A stretch of 64,000 nt of DNA, taken from positions 1,136,001-1,200,000 of the forward strand of contig OZ034978.1 in assembly GCA_964030785.1 (NCBI GenBank). The letters run 5' to 3'. How positions within the stretch are numbered: the first letter of the stretch is position 1; every line of letters begins with the position of its first letter. Shown here in pieces: positions 53,936-64,000 of the stretch. Below the pieces are notes generated by a model that was given only the letters and a program-made list of their open reading frames with translations, had not been told where the DNA came from and searched no databases. The DNA comes from Siderastrea siderea. Lineage: Eukaryota > Cnidaria > Anthozoa > Scleractinia > Rhizangiidae. A program made the position numbers and the translations under genes.

Positions 53936-54014
53936 CAGGTCTTAAGATTTTACAAAATATGACGAGCGGAGAGTAAATACAACCTCACGCCGCCATGACT
54001 CGTCCCAGTCCCCC

Positions 54015-54345
54015 AAACGAGATTTGTAGTGATTCGTAATGGACAAAATTTGGTCGGTGTTGTACAGGGGTAAAACTTGCAGAATGTGCCACAGACATCG
54101 AAGTCATCATGAAACAGGTGATTTGAGCTGTGGCCGGCAATTATTGAAAAATCCAGTTTTCCAGTGACTTATAACGAAAAAAATTGCTTCTGCGTCGTAG
54201 AAGGCAAAAACTGGAAGAATGTTCTCCAGACTTCGAAGCCATTATGAAACAAGTGATTTAAGCTGTTCCGTACAGCTATTGAGAAATCCAGTTTAGGAAA
54301 TACTCATAATGGACAGAATTCGTTCTGCGTCGTAAAGAGAGCGAC
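54015..54345. repeat. 270-bp dimeric satellite, block 5 (end of array)
   Basis: The last one and a quarter units, more divergent than those in block 4. The array ends near ctgcgtcgtaaagagagcg. Confidence 0.85.
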
Positions 54346-54590
54346 TGACCGATAGGTGAAAACATCCATAGAAATAAATCAAGAGATTGCCACGAAAATT
54401 GTTGTGAAATGTTAAAAACAAGTGGACTTTACTCCGAAGATTGATTACCGGCATTACGCTTGAATTCAGCAAGCAAGCCACTTTCTTATACGCGAATCTA
54501 ATAACTGCAACTTCATCGAGCTGCCTAGCAAAATTACTTGACGTTAGATTAATTATGCAAACCATGGCAATAGTTCTTAGCAAAGTTCAG
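54346..54590. other. Unassigned sequence right of the satellite
   Basis: No gene or repeat that I can recognise. A minus-strand open frame (54293-54583) overlaps the satellite and is probably chance. Confidence 0.4.
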
Positions 54591-55320
54591 TTTACTTCCT
54601 TGTAGAATTTATAACTTTTTCTGCTTTTTGTTCCGAGTGGCTCCTTTTGCGCTTTGTAACGTTCTCTGCCTCTCGGTTGACTGGTTTGGAATAATCTTTG
54701 CGAAACTTGGAAGGAGCTGGAACAACGTGAACAGGAAGGGACTGAGGTTCTTGGTAACCAATCCGGGGGTCTGCCAGCCTGTGAAAACATCGGCAGGCAA
54801 TGCAATAAACGTTGAAATCAACGATAGACAAGGCACATGCAACAGTAGGCAATGTACTCTTTTACGCTGGTTTCAGCTGGACCTCTATCTGATCAATCAT
54901 ACTGTCAGCTTTCTCAGAATTGCACTAAGCTGCCTATCACAGAACTGATATAGTTCATCCAAGCCTTTTATGTCAGTGTGGTTGATCACCACCTGAGGAG
55001 GAATCAACAGAGACACGTGGTGAAGGCGCAAGAGAGACACGTCATCAGAATTTGGATCCAACTGGACGTAGGTTATCGTTTTGGTCGAAAACAACGGTAA
55101 CGAAACACTGATTCTTGCTGGACAAGAAGCCAAAGTCGTGCACATCCCTACAAAGGTTACGTTGCAGGGCAAGCTTTAAACTGCTAAGGGTGCAATATCC
55201 ATCTTGCCAACAGTCGTATGCACCGAACCAGATGTTGTTGATAGAAAGCTCCTTCCACAAAGATGAATCAAAGGCTGAATGTGGTCGCAGAGAGATGTTT
55301 TCTCGGAAATGATAGTTTTA
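54591..55320 (-). pseudogene. Spliced-gene-like fragment of unknown protein
   Basis: Minus-strand coding-like sequence reads FRENISLRPHSAFDSSLW, IWFGAYDCWQDGYCTLSS and DVHDFGFLSS, then, after a one-base frame change near 55050-55110, ITYVQLDPNSDDVSLLRLHH and GLDELYQFCDRQLSAILRKL. It then meets a possible donor (gctgaca|gtatga near 54918). A possible acceptor (ttttcacag|gctggc near 54784) leads to a last piece with a basic KRKRSHSEQKAEK tail and a stop near 54600. The composition is unlike the transposons nearby, and this is the best candidate for host protein sequence. I do not recognise the family. The frame break and the LINE at its 5' side suggest a fragment. Confidence 0.5.
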
Positions 55321-55333
55321 GTTCAGGGCTCCA

Positions 55334-57730
55334 GGCAAAAAATATTTCCTTATTCTTGAAAAGAGGCACTGTAAACAAGGAACGACAACACAGCTTAAAG
55401 TAAGTGAAAATGACTTTATTTCTACAGACAAAGAGATTTTGCTTGAGTGTGAAATTTTTTACAAAAATCTTTTTAGCTCTAAATGAGGTACCAATGAGAG
55501 TACAGATGCTTCCTTCCCACCCCTAGAAACCCGAAACGATTAAGCCAAAAAGAACAATCCCTTTGCGAAGTACATCTAATATTAAAAGCATGGCCTCTGA
55601 AAACACGCCACGATCAGATGGTCTCCCCTGCGAATTCTACACAGTCTTCTGGGATGATTTAGCTGAAATACTACTAAATGCGTTAAATTACTCTTTCGAG
55701 ACAGGGAAACTTTCAGTATCACAATGACGTTGCATTGTCGAGCTTATACCGAAAAAAGATGCTGAGCTCGCTCTGATCAAAAATTGGCGACCATTAACGC
55801 TATTAAATTGTGACTACAACATTGCATCAAAAACTATCCCAAGCAGAATTAAAACGTTTCTTTCAAAGCTCATTTCGACGATCAAACAGACTTTATTAAA
55901 GGCAGGTGTATTATTGAGAATATCCCTTTGTTGGACAGCGTCATGAAATATACGGAAGAAAAAAATTCCGGGCCTTCTTCTTGATTTTGAGAAAGCTTTT
56001 GATACACTTGAGTGGTCTTTTATCGATAAAACCCTTCAGCATTTTGGTTTCGGGCCCTCGTTGTTAAGCTGGATTAAACACTTTTATTGCAATATTGAAA
56101 GCCGTATCTTAAATAACAGATGGGCAAAGAATTTCTTTAAACTTAGCCAAGGAGTTAGGTAAGGCTGCCCTTTCTCGCCATATTTATTTATTTATTTATT
56201 TATGTATTCTACCTGTAGAACTACTTGCTGAAGCCATTGGGGAAAAACAGAAGATCAAAAGTATAGAAACAAAGGGCATTGATTTCAAGATAAGTCAATA
56301 TGCAGATGGCATCACACTCATCTTCGACGGTTCCAAAGAATCCCTTTTAGAATCTGTGGTTTTAATAGAAACTTGTGGTAACATATCTGTCCCAGACTCA
56401 ACATTAAAAAGACAGAAGCTCTATGGATAGCCTCTAAGAAAACGATTGTGACCTTAAACGTCTTCCAGAAAAGATTTCAAATGGCCAAAGAAAAAAGTTA
56501 AAGCGTTATGTGTTTCAATTACAATTAAAATTTTTTAAAAAATTAGGTCAATCCTAGGATGCTGGAAATTTCGCAGACTTACGATAACTTACCCTATTGG
56601 GGAAAATAGCAATTTTAAAGAGCCTGGTTGCATCTCAACTAGTACACATATTTTTATCACTGCAAATTAACCACGATTAAAGAAGCGATTAAAGAATTCG
56701 ATACAATTTTGTACAAGTTTCTATGGAATGATAAAGGAGAACATCAAACGAAAGATAATGATTAATGACTTTCCAGAAGAAGGACTAAAAATGATTGATA
56801 TTGCTTCTTTTGATAAATTTCTCAAAACTACTTGGATCCAAAAATATCTGGACCCTGAAAACCATAGTAAATGGAAGCGACTCTTTGACTCAGAACTTGT
56901 ACGAAGGGGAGGGGAAGCGATACTAAAGGGAAATCTTAACAAAAAAGACATATACAGATCCCTTTGTAAAACAAATACTTGAAATCTGGTCAGAGGTTTT
57001 TTTTAGGAAACAATAGTATCTGAAGAACACCTTTTGTCGTCACCTCTGTGGCAAAACTCCCTGGCTGGCTTCTCAAAGGTATTGCACAAGTTAAGCATTT
57101 AATGGATGAATCCTCGAATTTCCTCTCCCTTACCGCTTTTCAGAATAAATATAACTTGCCATCTCGACCTTTAACTTTCTTTGGAATGATCTCCGCAGTA
57201 AATCATTTGCGAAGGCAAAACACCAAGACCCAACCTAAGTATGAAAATTGGTTTTTAAATTTTCTAATGAGTAAAAGACCATGAGGGGACCACTGTAACT
57301 GGTCTTTGCTGCGACTCCCCTGCCGTTATTTGCTCTCTTTTCTTTTTATTTAATTGTCTATTTTTTCCGTTCGTGTTGTAGTTGGCGAAGCTAAATAAAT
57401 AAAATAAATAAATAAATTTATCTGTCAGGAAATTGTGTCAAAAAAATGAAAGGTCAATTGCATGTCAAGAAAAGTGGTAGAAAAGATATCAATCTTCCTC
57501 TAAATGAGAGTGTTAATTGGAGAGTCGCCTATCAAACATCTGTTAAATGTACAAAGAGCACAAAACTTATCACTTCCAACTTCAAATGTTACATCGCCAG
57601 TTACTAACTTTTTTAAAAAAAGGTTGGACTTAAAGACGATGACAAGTGCACTTTCTGTCATAAGGAAATAGTAAATTTGATACATTTATTCTGGTTTAAC
57701 ATGTCTTGTATTTTAAAAAGTCTTTAAAAG
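55334..57730 (+). pseudogene. Decayed LINE ORF2 fragment, same family as 48.5-54 kb
   Basis: It begins at KKYFLILEKRHCKQGT, which aligns inside ORF2 of the full-length LINE, so it is 5'-truncated. It continues through TDKEILLECEIFYKNLF, GLPCEFYTVFWDDLAEIL, LIKNWRPLTLLNCDYNIA, LDFEKAFDTLEWSFIDKTL and QGVR, then QYADGITLIF where the active-site YADD has become YADG. Many stops and frameshifts occur. The zinc knuckle CTFCHKEIVNLIHLFW survives near 57650. A separate retroposon tail interrupts it at 57285-57420. Confidence 0.85.
57285..57420 (+). mobile_element. Short retroposon 3' end with (AAATA)n-like tail
   Basis: The sequence ccactgtaactggtctttgc ... ctgccgttatttgctctc ends with gcgaagctaaataaataaa and repeated aaat units, in the middle of the decayed LINE. 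A similar end occurs near 61900 (ggtgaagttaataaaataaa). It resembles the tiny 3' pieces left by CR1/L2-type LINEs. No target duplication is visible. Confidence 0.45.
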
Positions 57731-57734
57731 CAGT

Positions 57735-59200
57735 TAAGGCTATATTGACCACTGCTGAATACTTTGAAAGAAATTCCATTGTCATGCTTTCATGGCACTG
57801 AACCGAGTCTTAAAAGCTGTTTTTGCCAATGTGAAAAAGTAACGTCAAAAAGTTTGGTCAATACGTCCATTTTGCTATTCATTTGGTCTGTAACCTTCAA
57901 CAAGCAAACGACTTTTCCATTATCACCGCTAACAAAACTCTGCGAAATAAGCATCCCACGAGTTAAAAGCCTAAGCGTTTCTTTTAAGTTAGTCGCGTGA
58001 TTAAGTTCGCATTTGCCACCTGTTCCTATATAAATGGCTCTAAACAAGCCTAACAAGCCAGAGTGACACGCCCGATTAGAACGACAAGTGCGATCTTTCG
58101 TTTTTAACCACCGACGTTCATCGACCGAAGATCCTCGACTAAAACATGAAGCTCAGGTCTACATCCTGAGACAGAGCTCCTATAAGCTCCTGGACACACC
58201 TTTTTTGTGGCTGACCAACCAAAAACTAAAAATACCTTGGCAAGTATCACACTCAATATTGAAAACTCTGGCAAATACAACAACCGACGGGCCACATTTT
58301 TAACACGACGAACTGTTTTTAACAACTATCGAAAGAAACGTGCTTTAAACTCGGAAGAGGAATTACTGGACATCAAGAAACGGGTCCAAGGTCTGTAAAA
58401 TTCAAAACTGTATGTATATTCAAAAGTTTCGGTAAAATGTAAAAGGTTAGTGGTTTCGGACTGTGACTGACCATCCAAGCAGCAGGGTAAAATGTAACCC
58501 TTTGGGTAAGGTTACCAAAGATAAAGGAATGTAGATCGTAAGGGACCAATAAATTAGGTGTTTTTTTCCCCTAGAATCCTGAAAACTATCAAATCGTGCG
58601 GCCACATAGCAAAATACTGGACTTCCGATCCTAAAGAACGAAAAAAAAAACATAAAGCAAGCCACTAAAAGCAAACACATTATGCTCGAGACTGCCCAAA
58701 CATCTCGATGAGGCTTTTATCGTATATATTTTCCTGTTTCCCAAGTTGAATGCTCTTCGGCGTACCCAAACCATTTTACGTAATGCTGGTTTTCCCTTTT
58801 CTATTACGACGCTTAAGAATTTTCTAAGGTCTAAAAACCGACTTGTTATCCACAGTAAGCTGCTCAAGTTGTTGTTGTGAAAGAGAAGGTCCTCCGGCAC
58901 CACTACTTACAGCACCACATCATAAACTGAGGATGATCACACCTCGTGCTCATCCTCAAAACAATCCTTAGGAATATCTATTTCGTGTAGATATGGTTCA
59001 TTAGGATCATCGTTTTTTGGAGGCAAAAGTTATCTTCTCGTTATTTTCAGCTCTCAATCTACAATGCACAGGGGAAGATTGTTTTACAATTCTGTAAGGA
59101 CCCAATCTTTTAATATGTAATAACTGATCTTTCTTGGTTTTAGGCGTGTAGACCCAAACACGCTAATACAATATTTCGGGTACGTGCTACACGTCACCCA
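57735..59200. other. Unassigned 1.5 kb left of the env-like remnant
   Basis: No gene can be supported. A minus-strand frame (57790-58056) reads protein-like (NLKETLRLLTRGMLISQSF), and a TATA-like ctatataaatgg lies near 58027. A 63-codon plus-strand frame at 58207 has a basic stretch (NNRRATFLTRRTVF). These may be parts of the LTR element whose 3' end lies at 60.48 kb. Confidence 0.35.
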
Positions 59201-59957
59201 TCCCTGTTGATAACTTAGTCCTGATTACCCGTTCAGAAATCAAAAATTTAATTAAGGCTGACTCGTTACCAAAGTGTCTCCAGCACGATAATACGCTAGT
59301 CTGCCCTCATTATATCTTACACCCTGCTACAGCTGCTGATTGGTTAGGTATGCCATGGACTATGCACTCTCGCATGTTCTTTCCACGAAACCATCAAAGA
59401 GCGACAGACTGCACGAACTTACATCCGCTCTTGCACCTTGTAGGACCAGCGTACCTATCTACGACAAGCCAACTGAATCTTAATACAGGACCACTAACCC
59501 TCTCCCCGCTAACAGTTTATACCTTTCCCTACAATGTGTCATTCACCAGCATGCCAAGCGACATCAGCGACTGCCCTGATAGGTTAGAAGTAACTTTGCC
59601 ACTACTCCAAATGGAGCAGGTTCAGTATGTTCCCTGGAGAGATCAAACGGACCAGACCTTATTCAACTCAAACTGGCCATGCCCAAGGAACGTAACAAAA
59701 CAGTTCTGCAAAGCTTTGACCTTACATATACTCAACTGGACGGACGTCTAGATAACACGCTACGTTCTGTTCGCGAGAATGTTGCCCAAATCAGCGAGAC
59801 AGGGAACTCAAACGCAGGAATTTGTGCCCACCTTGCACTGACTCTCACGTTACTTCACAAAGTCCTTCTACTGGCCGTTATATGTAAATACGGTACCCGA
59901 AATAACCTACTAAACTGTACATCTGCTAACACTACACCCGACACGACAATTTCGTAG
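59200..59957 (+). pseudogene. Envelope-like protein remnant of an LTR retroelement
   Basis: Two overlapping frames (59350-59751 and 59679-59957) form one decayed reading, broken by a frameshift near 59700. The first has scattered Cys residues and Asn-linked sites (FPYNVSF, CPRNVTK). The second has a Leu/Gln-rich helical part (LDGRLDNTLRSVRENVA) followed by a hydrophobic segment, HLALTLTLLHKVLLLAVI, and a basic end, the layout of a membrane-anchored glycoprotein stalk. A polypurine tract and LTR start follow 0.5 kb downstream. Identity is inferred from layout and position; it is degenerate. Confidence 0.45.
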
Positions 59958-60467
59958 TAAATTAACTGGACAATGTACCTTGGTCCACCTGCCATTTGCC
60001 ACAGGGAAATCCACTGCCTAACAGAGGACATTCAACAAAGGACACGCCAGGATGAACAGTTACATAAAGACAAACTGAACACTATACATAACATAGACTT
60101 TCCAGTACTGCCTTAATTAACCGCACTTTGCCTATCGCCTCTAGTACACAGTATACTATATGTCATCCTAAGCTCCTATATTACCAGGACTCTATTCCCA
60201 AACCATCCATTTAACTTCATAATGTACCTTTGGGAAAATGAGTCCTAAATCGTTCAACCCTTCGTTTTTGTCATTTGTTTCTTCCGTTTTGGGGAGGAAA
60301 TTGGTGGTGGGAGTTTTAGATCTTAAAAAAAAACAATAAATGAAAAAGATTTTTTCCTTTTTTCTTAGTTGGCAGAATTCCTTAGGTAGGTTGCCACTGC
60401 TTACTTATTCTTCTTCTTGTTATTGTTATTAAATTTAGTGCGGACCGCTCGAGGTCGAGCTTACTCG
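59958..60467. other. 3' untranslated part of the env-bearing element
   Basis: No open reading frame. T-rich and A-rich tracts occur near 60290-60420. It leads to the polypurine tract at 60468. Confidence 0.4.
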
Positions 60468-60549
60468 AACGGGGGGAGTATATGTCACGACGTACATTTC
60501 AGTACAATTGTTCTTTATTTTGCTATTGCTAGTGCGAAAAGCCAACAAG
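60468..60549 (+). repeat. Polypurine tract and start of an LTR
   Basis: acggggggagta (about 60469-60480) is followed by TGTCACGACG at 60483, a typical LTR start. The LTR is cut by a LINE fragment after about 65 bp. Confidence 0.55.
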
Positions 60550-60806
60550 CAATAATTAATTTAATTGGTTTAATTGTCACGAATAATAGTAGGTAAAACA
60601 TTCTTAATTTCAGTGGCAATAACTTTTTACATTATTGTAACATCTACATTTAATAAAGAAATTGGCCGCCAATTTTCCAAGAAGAAGCGATCTTTACCCT
60701 TTTTTTCAATAAATTATCACTGCCTGCTTTTGAGAATCCGCTAATTCACCCTTTTCGAAACATTCATTGACGCAATTAATGAACGGTTCTTCAGTTATTC
60801 TATGTA
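60550..60806 (-). pseudogene. LINE reverse-transcriptase fragment inside an LTR
   Basis: The minus strand encodes, with stops and frame changes, pieces such as GELADSQKQAV, LENWRP-type and SKVIATRIK-like words, then NVLPTIIRDN. This is the start of a LINE RT domain of a type different from the 48.5-kb family. No tail or duplication can be defined. Confidence 0.6.
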
Positions 60807-60946
60807 CAGTGCGGTCCTATAATGTAGTGCGCATAAGCAAGAAAAGCATGGTTTACGAAGCCATCTTGAACAAACGTGTGTGTTGTGTTCCACGAACCAT
60901 GTGTTTTGCTGCATGAAGATACAATATTTTGGCGACGAGAATGACA
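60807..60946 (+). repeat. End of LTR and primer-binding site of gypsy element
   Basis: The LTR-like end contains gcatgaagatacaatat, and TGGCGACGAGAATGACA (60930-60946) is a typical gypsy primer-binding site. The single interrupted LTR between env-like and gag sequence could be one shared by tandem copies. Confidence 0.5.
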
Positions 60947-61735
60947 GTTCCAACAAGCCGGCAGAGTTGGTCCTTGATGGACGAGATGGAAAACACGGGT
61001 AGAATATTACATCGATGCACGTGGTGTAACAGTTGACAGTCGCAAAGGAGCGTTACTTCTTCACCTCGCCGGGCCAGCCGTTCAAGACATCTTTGCTACG
61101 CTTCAGGACAACTAGTACCGCCACAAGGACGCTATTACCGCGCTAGACACGTATTTTTCTCTGCAAAAGAATTTACAGTTTGAACGGCACACTTTTCGCC
61201 AAGCTCACTAAACACAAAACGAACCGATTGATCAGTACTTTACGCGTTTACGCCATCTGGGTGAAAACTGTGAGTTTGAGAAATATTCCCTCGATAAAGC
61301 CATCAAAGATCAGTTAATTGAACACTGTTGCTCCACTACACTTCGTAGACGCCTTCTCCGCGAGAAATCCTCCACTAGCGCAAGCTCCTTACTGGAAATT
61401 GCTCGTTCGATGAAATCGGCAAACCTTCAAGCCGCCAACATGGAAAATACCTCGTCCCACGACCATTCAGAAAACGCATGGCACCTAACCAATTCATCAG
61501 TAAGGGAAGCAGAAGAGCAGGTGAATTTTATCTCCGACAGGCGGCGTAAATGTACTCACTGTGGCAATGTGGCTGACCACAAGCCAAAAACCGCCAAGTG
61601 TCCTGCCTTCCACAAGACTTGTTCCCAGTGTGGAATCCAGCATCATTTTGGTCGAGTTTTTATGAAGAGAACCCCAACATCGGGTCGTCCACAAGAGCAA
61701 AAGACTGAGCACCTCAAGGTGCTCAGGTGCTTCCA
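60947..61735 (+). pseudogene. Gypsy gag, decayed
   Basis: The reading includes WTRWKTRVEYYIDARGV, LLLHLAGPAVQDIFATL, a stop, ALDTYFSLQKNLQFERH, another stop and IDQYFTRLRHLGENCEF. It then stays open from 61410 with a zinc-like cluster CTHCGNVADHKPK, CPAFHKTCSQCG and HHFGRV. This is the capsid plus zinc-knuckle order of Ty3/gypsy Gag. The usual next Cys after GRV is absent. At least two stops make it non-functional. Confidence 0.8.
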
Positions 61736-61905
61736 GGAGCAAGGTGCTCAAAGTGCGCTGTTGTGGTTACCCTGCCGTATTTATTCGAGTTTTGTGTTTT
61801 GCTTTGTTTATTGTTAGTTTTGTAAGTAATTTATTTAACTTCCTTTTGTTGTTCTTCTCTTTGTTTTGTTATATGGTGAAGTTAATAAAATAAAAAAATA
61901 AGGTT
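61736..61905 (+). mobile_element. Second short retroposon 3' end in the gypsy element
   Basis: This starts after repeated aggtgctca words and contains ttaccctgccgtattta, ending ggtgaagttaataaaataaa. It is similar to the tail at 57285-57420 and splits gag from protease. The left limit is uncertain (61690-61740). Confidence 0.45.
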
Positions 61906-62466
61906 GTGTTATATGATTCTAATGATGATGACGGTTTCCAAGTCAGCCCAACCCAAATAAAGGCAGACATCACAGTCAACATTGAAGGTGCTCCTGTCCA
62001 AGTCTGTATTGATTCACGAAACACTATTGACTATGCAACATATGAGGCTATAAGTGCCGTTAAAGCATTACCTTTAAAGCTAACAGATGTGAGACTTAGC
62101 CCCGATGGAGAAGATAACCCTGCACAAATTCCCCTGGCTGGGTCATTTTTCAGATTAATCACCTCTCTTTCCGGGCCAACCAAATTTCTTGGGTTGAAAG
62201 CTCGAAATGCTGGTTGTTTGCTGAACCGAGAAACCTCAACCTGTCTGGAAATGTTGCATGTTGCAGCATCCACCACTACCGAACACCTACCTGTAAATGA
62301 TGAATACCGTTACCTTCTTGACAAGTTCCCTGCTGTGTTTAGAGGCAAGATTAGAAAGTTAAAGGATTACCAACTTGAGCTCAGCATTGATTCAAACGTA
62401 CAGCCTGGGTGCAGAATTCGCGTCATACACCCTTACACTACCGTTCCAGAGTGGAAGCTAAGTTAA
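61906..62466 (+). pseudogene. Gypsy protease and RT start, decayed
   Basis: This 186-codon frame has IKADITVNIEGAPVQVCIDS followed by RNT where the active site D-S/T-G-A should be, so protease activity is lost. It continues with YRYLLDKFPAVFRGKIRKLK and a stop near 62464. The next frame carries LEEQDIIEHVTGPTPWVS, the normal RT start. Confidence 0.8.
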
Positions 62467-63442
62467 AACAACTGGAAGAACAAGATATCATAGAGCATGT
62501 CACTGGCCCAACACCCTGGGTGTCCCTTGTTGTCATCGTCGATAAGTCAAATGGAAAATAAGCCGAACGAAACTCTCCTTCGTACTCATCACCCTTACCC
62601 AGCATCAGGGGAAATCCTCCAAGACCTTAATGGCTCTAAGGTTTTCTCCAAGATTAATGTCAAGAAATGTTATCACCAAATTAACCTTGCTGAGCCTTCT
62701 CACCACCTGACAACCTTCAAAACTCATGTTGGCCTCGGGCGTTACAAGCGTCTACCGTATGGGGCATCTGTGGGATCCAAAATATGCCAACATGTCATTG
62801 GACAAGTCTTAGACAAGTCTCCACGAGCAACACCTTACAGTCAATCCAGCCAAGTGTTTATTTGGTGTCACAGAACTAGTCTACTATGGATTTCACATGT
62901 CAAAACTCGGAGTATCCCCTGACAAGGATCGTGTCCAGGCAATCACGCAAATGCAGCCACCAACCAATGTCACCGAAGCAAGAACCTTTCTTGGAAGGAT
63001 CAACACAGTAGCTCGTTTTGTTCCAAACTTGGTTTCTATGACAGAACCCATACGTCGACTCACACACAAGACCTCTGCGTGGTTATGGAGCCCAGCGTAA
63101 TTACACTGTTTTGGCTCATTTTGACCCTTTCCTCCCCACCCAAGCTCGCCATGATGCTTGCAAGATTGGAATTAGTGGTGCTTTGACTCAAAAACATCTT
63201 CACGGTACCATAAGACCTGTTGCATATGCCAGCCATAGCCTCTCACCTGTAGAGCACTCTATAGCCAAACTGGAAGAGGAGCCTTATCTGCAGTGTGGTC
63301 ATGTGAAAGGTTTCACTTTTAAATCCGTGGCTGTCAGTTTGACTTGATTGGCGATCAGAAACCACTGGAAGTCCTCCTCACTGATCGGGGGAACCCCTCT
63401 CCAATAATTGCACGTTGGCGACTAAGACTTCAACAGTCCAAG
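62467..63442 (+). pseudogene. Gypsy RT-RNase H, decayed, active site deleted
   Basis: RT words include GSKVFSKINVKKCYHQINLA and TFKTHVGLGRYKRLPYG, then CQHVIGQVLDKSP. The segment that should hold the [FY]xDD box is missing: DKSPRA joins directly to NPAKCLFGVTELVYYGFH (another frame), a loss of about 45 residues. The thumb (GVSPDKDRVQAITQMQPPTN) and RNase H (RPVAYASHSLSPVEHS) follow with further stops. A MITE interrupts the region at 63452. Confidence 0.85.
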
Positions 63443-63451
63443 CCTTACATC

Positions 63452-63773
63452 CAACCTCGTCTCCAGGGCCTTCTCCTCGTTCAAAATGGCGGTCGGAGAA
63501 ACCCCTGGCCAAGGCTGCTGAAATACTCCAAGAATCGTGGAGTATTTTGTAACGTGACACATGATGAAATGGCTTTTTCGGAGGTTGTTTCCAGCGTCTG
63601 ACGGCCCTGTTTGTTTTCTGCAATCGCAAACCATGGTTCAAACGAGACGAAATCATTTCATCGTGTTTACGTGACGAAATTCTAACGAATTTTTTGAGCC
63701 ACTTTAGCAGCATTGGCCAGGGGTTTCTCCGATCGCCATTTTGAACGAGGAGAAAGCCCTGGGGACGAGGTTG
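63452..63773. mobile_element. 322-bp MITE with long inverted ends
   Basis: The ends are inverted copies of about 57 bp, caacctcgtctccagggcct against the reverse of ...agggcttt. The inner part has ctcctcgttcaaaatggcg and gatcgccattttgaacgagg. A 9-bp duplication with two differences (ccttacatc at 63443-63451, cctcgcatc at 63774-63782) flanks it. It interrupts gypsy RNase H, so it inserted later. No ORF. An 8-9 bp duplication fits hAT, P or Mutator-type transposases. Confidence 0.82.
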
Positions 63774-63782
63774 CCTCGCATC

Positions 63783-64000
63783 GTTTACCAACCTGGCATC
63801 CAAATTGCTGTTGACATCCTGTCACGCAAACCTGTTCAGACCGACACTCCCAGAGACCCAGTGGAGGATCACATTGACTCTGTCATTGTGGATTCTCTTC
63901 CTCTAGCAATTACCCTCCAAGAACTGCTCATTACTTCAGAATCCGATCCCACACTGAAGATCATCAAAAACTGTCTTAACCCTGGAAACTGGGACACTGT
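63783..64000 (+). pseudogene. Gypsy RNase H end and linker to integrase, runs off window
   Basis: After the MITE the frame resumes with RIVYQPGIQIAVDILSRKPV, the RNase H end (usually ADxLSR), then the linker, DSLPLAITLQELLITSESDP and NCLNPGNW. It is open to the window edge. Integrase should lie to the right. Confidence 0.75.

Larger units (their letters stand above)
48529..54014 (-). mobile_element. Full-length L1/Tx1-like LINE, minus strand, with 9-bp duplication
   Basis: It is inserted in the satellite between duplicated aaacgagat words (48520-48528 and 54015-54023). The 3' tail is poly-T on the plus strand near 48530-48538 with a decayed continuation. The 5' end is at 54014 (minus gggggactgggacg). 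ORF1 begins about 80 bp in, so the leader is very short. Only a few lesions break the ORFs. It is the same family as the copy at 28-41 kb and the fragment at 55-57 kb. Confidence 0.9.

Overview
The window is eukaryotic and made almost entirely of repeats. It has spliced-gene-like pieces, poly(A)-tailed retrotransposons, a tRNA-derived SINE, LTR elements, tyrosine-recombinase (YR) retrotransposons, Crypton-like sequence and several satellites. No intact cellular gene was found. The mixture of Ngaro, Crypton-type YR, BEL/Pao, L1/Tx1-like LINEs, TTAA-flanked foldbacks and a tRNA-derived SINE fits a marine invertebrate, most likely an anthozoan cnidarian. That assignment is inference; there is no species marker.

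Region 1 (about 1.5-14.2 kb) contains two related 55-bp satellites. Sat1 (1685-7418) is split by a nearly perfect Ngaro element at 1867-6692, which has split direct repeats and gag, RT-RNase H and YR genes. Sat2 (8676-13860) is split by a 5'-truncated LINE (9230-12902) with a long open ORF2, and by a SINE (13406-13692). Both satellites carry a near-palindromic core. They are separated by about 1.1 kb of non-coding DNA that lies between two identical 42-bp TATA-box segments. A degenerate repeat of roughly 50-65 bp flanks the whole block on both sides.

Region 2 (about 14.6-54.3 kb) is one satellite array with a 270-bp period, each unit being a dimer of 134- and 136-bp monomers. Large insertions break it up: a Crypton-like YR pseudogene (15.2-16.7 kb); a degenerate Ngaro-like element (16,845-26,985) carrying a young BEL/Pao provirus (16,962-23,059, minus strand); a minus-strand LINE (28,240-41,150) broken by two TTAA-flanked elements and a Penelope-like foldback; and a second full-length minus-strand LINE (48,529-54,014) with a 9-bp target-site duplication. 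Removing the insertions leaves about 9.7 kb of satellite.

Region 3 (54.3-64 kb) holds a spliced-gene-like fragment on the minus strand (about 54.6-55.3 kb), a decayed LINE (55.3-57.7 kb), an env-like remnant with a polypurine tract and LTR start (59.2-60.5 kb), a LINE fragment, and a decayed gypsy gag-pol that runs off the right edge and contains a 322-bp MITE. Many open frames across the window are satellite translations and are not genes.
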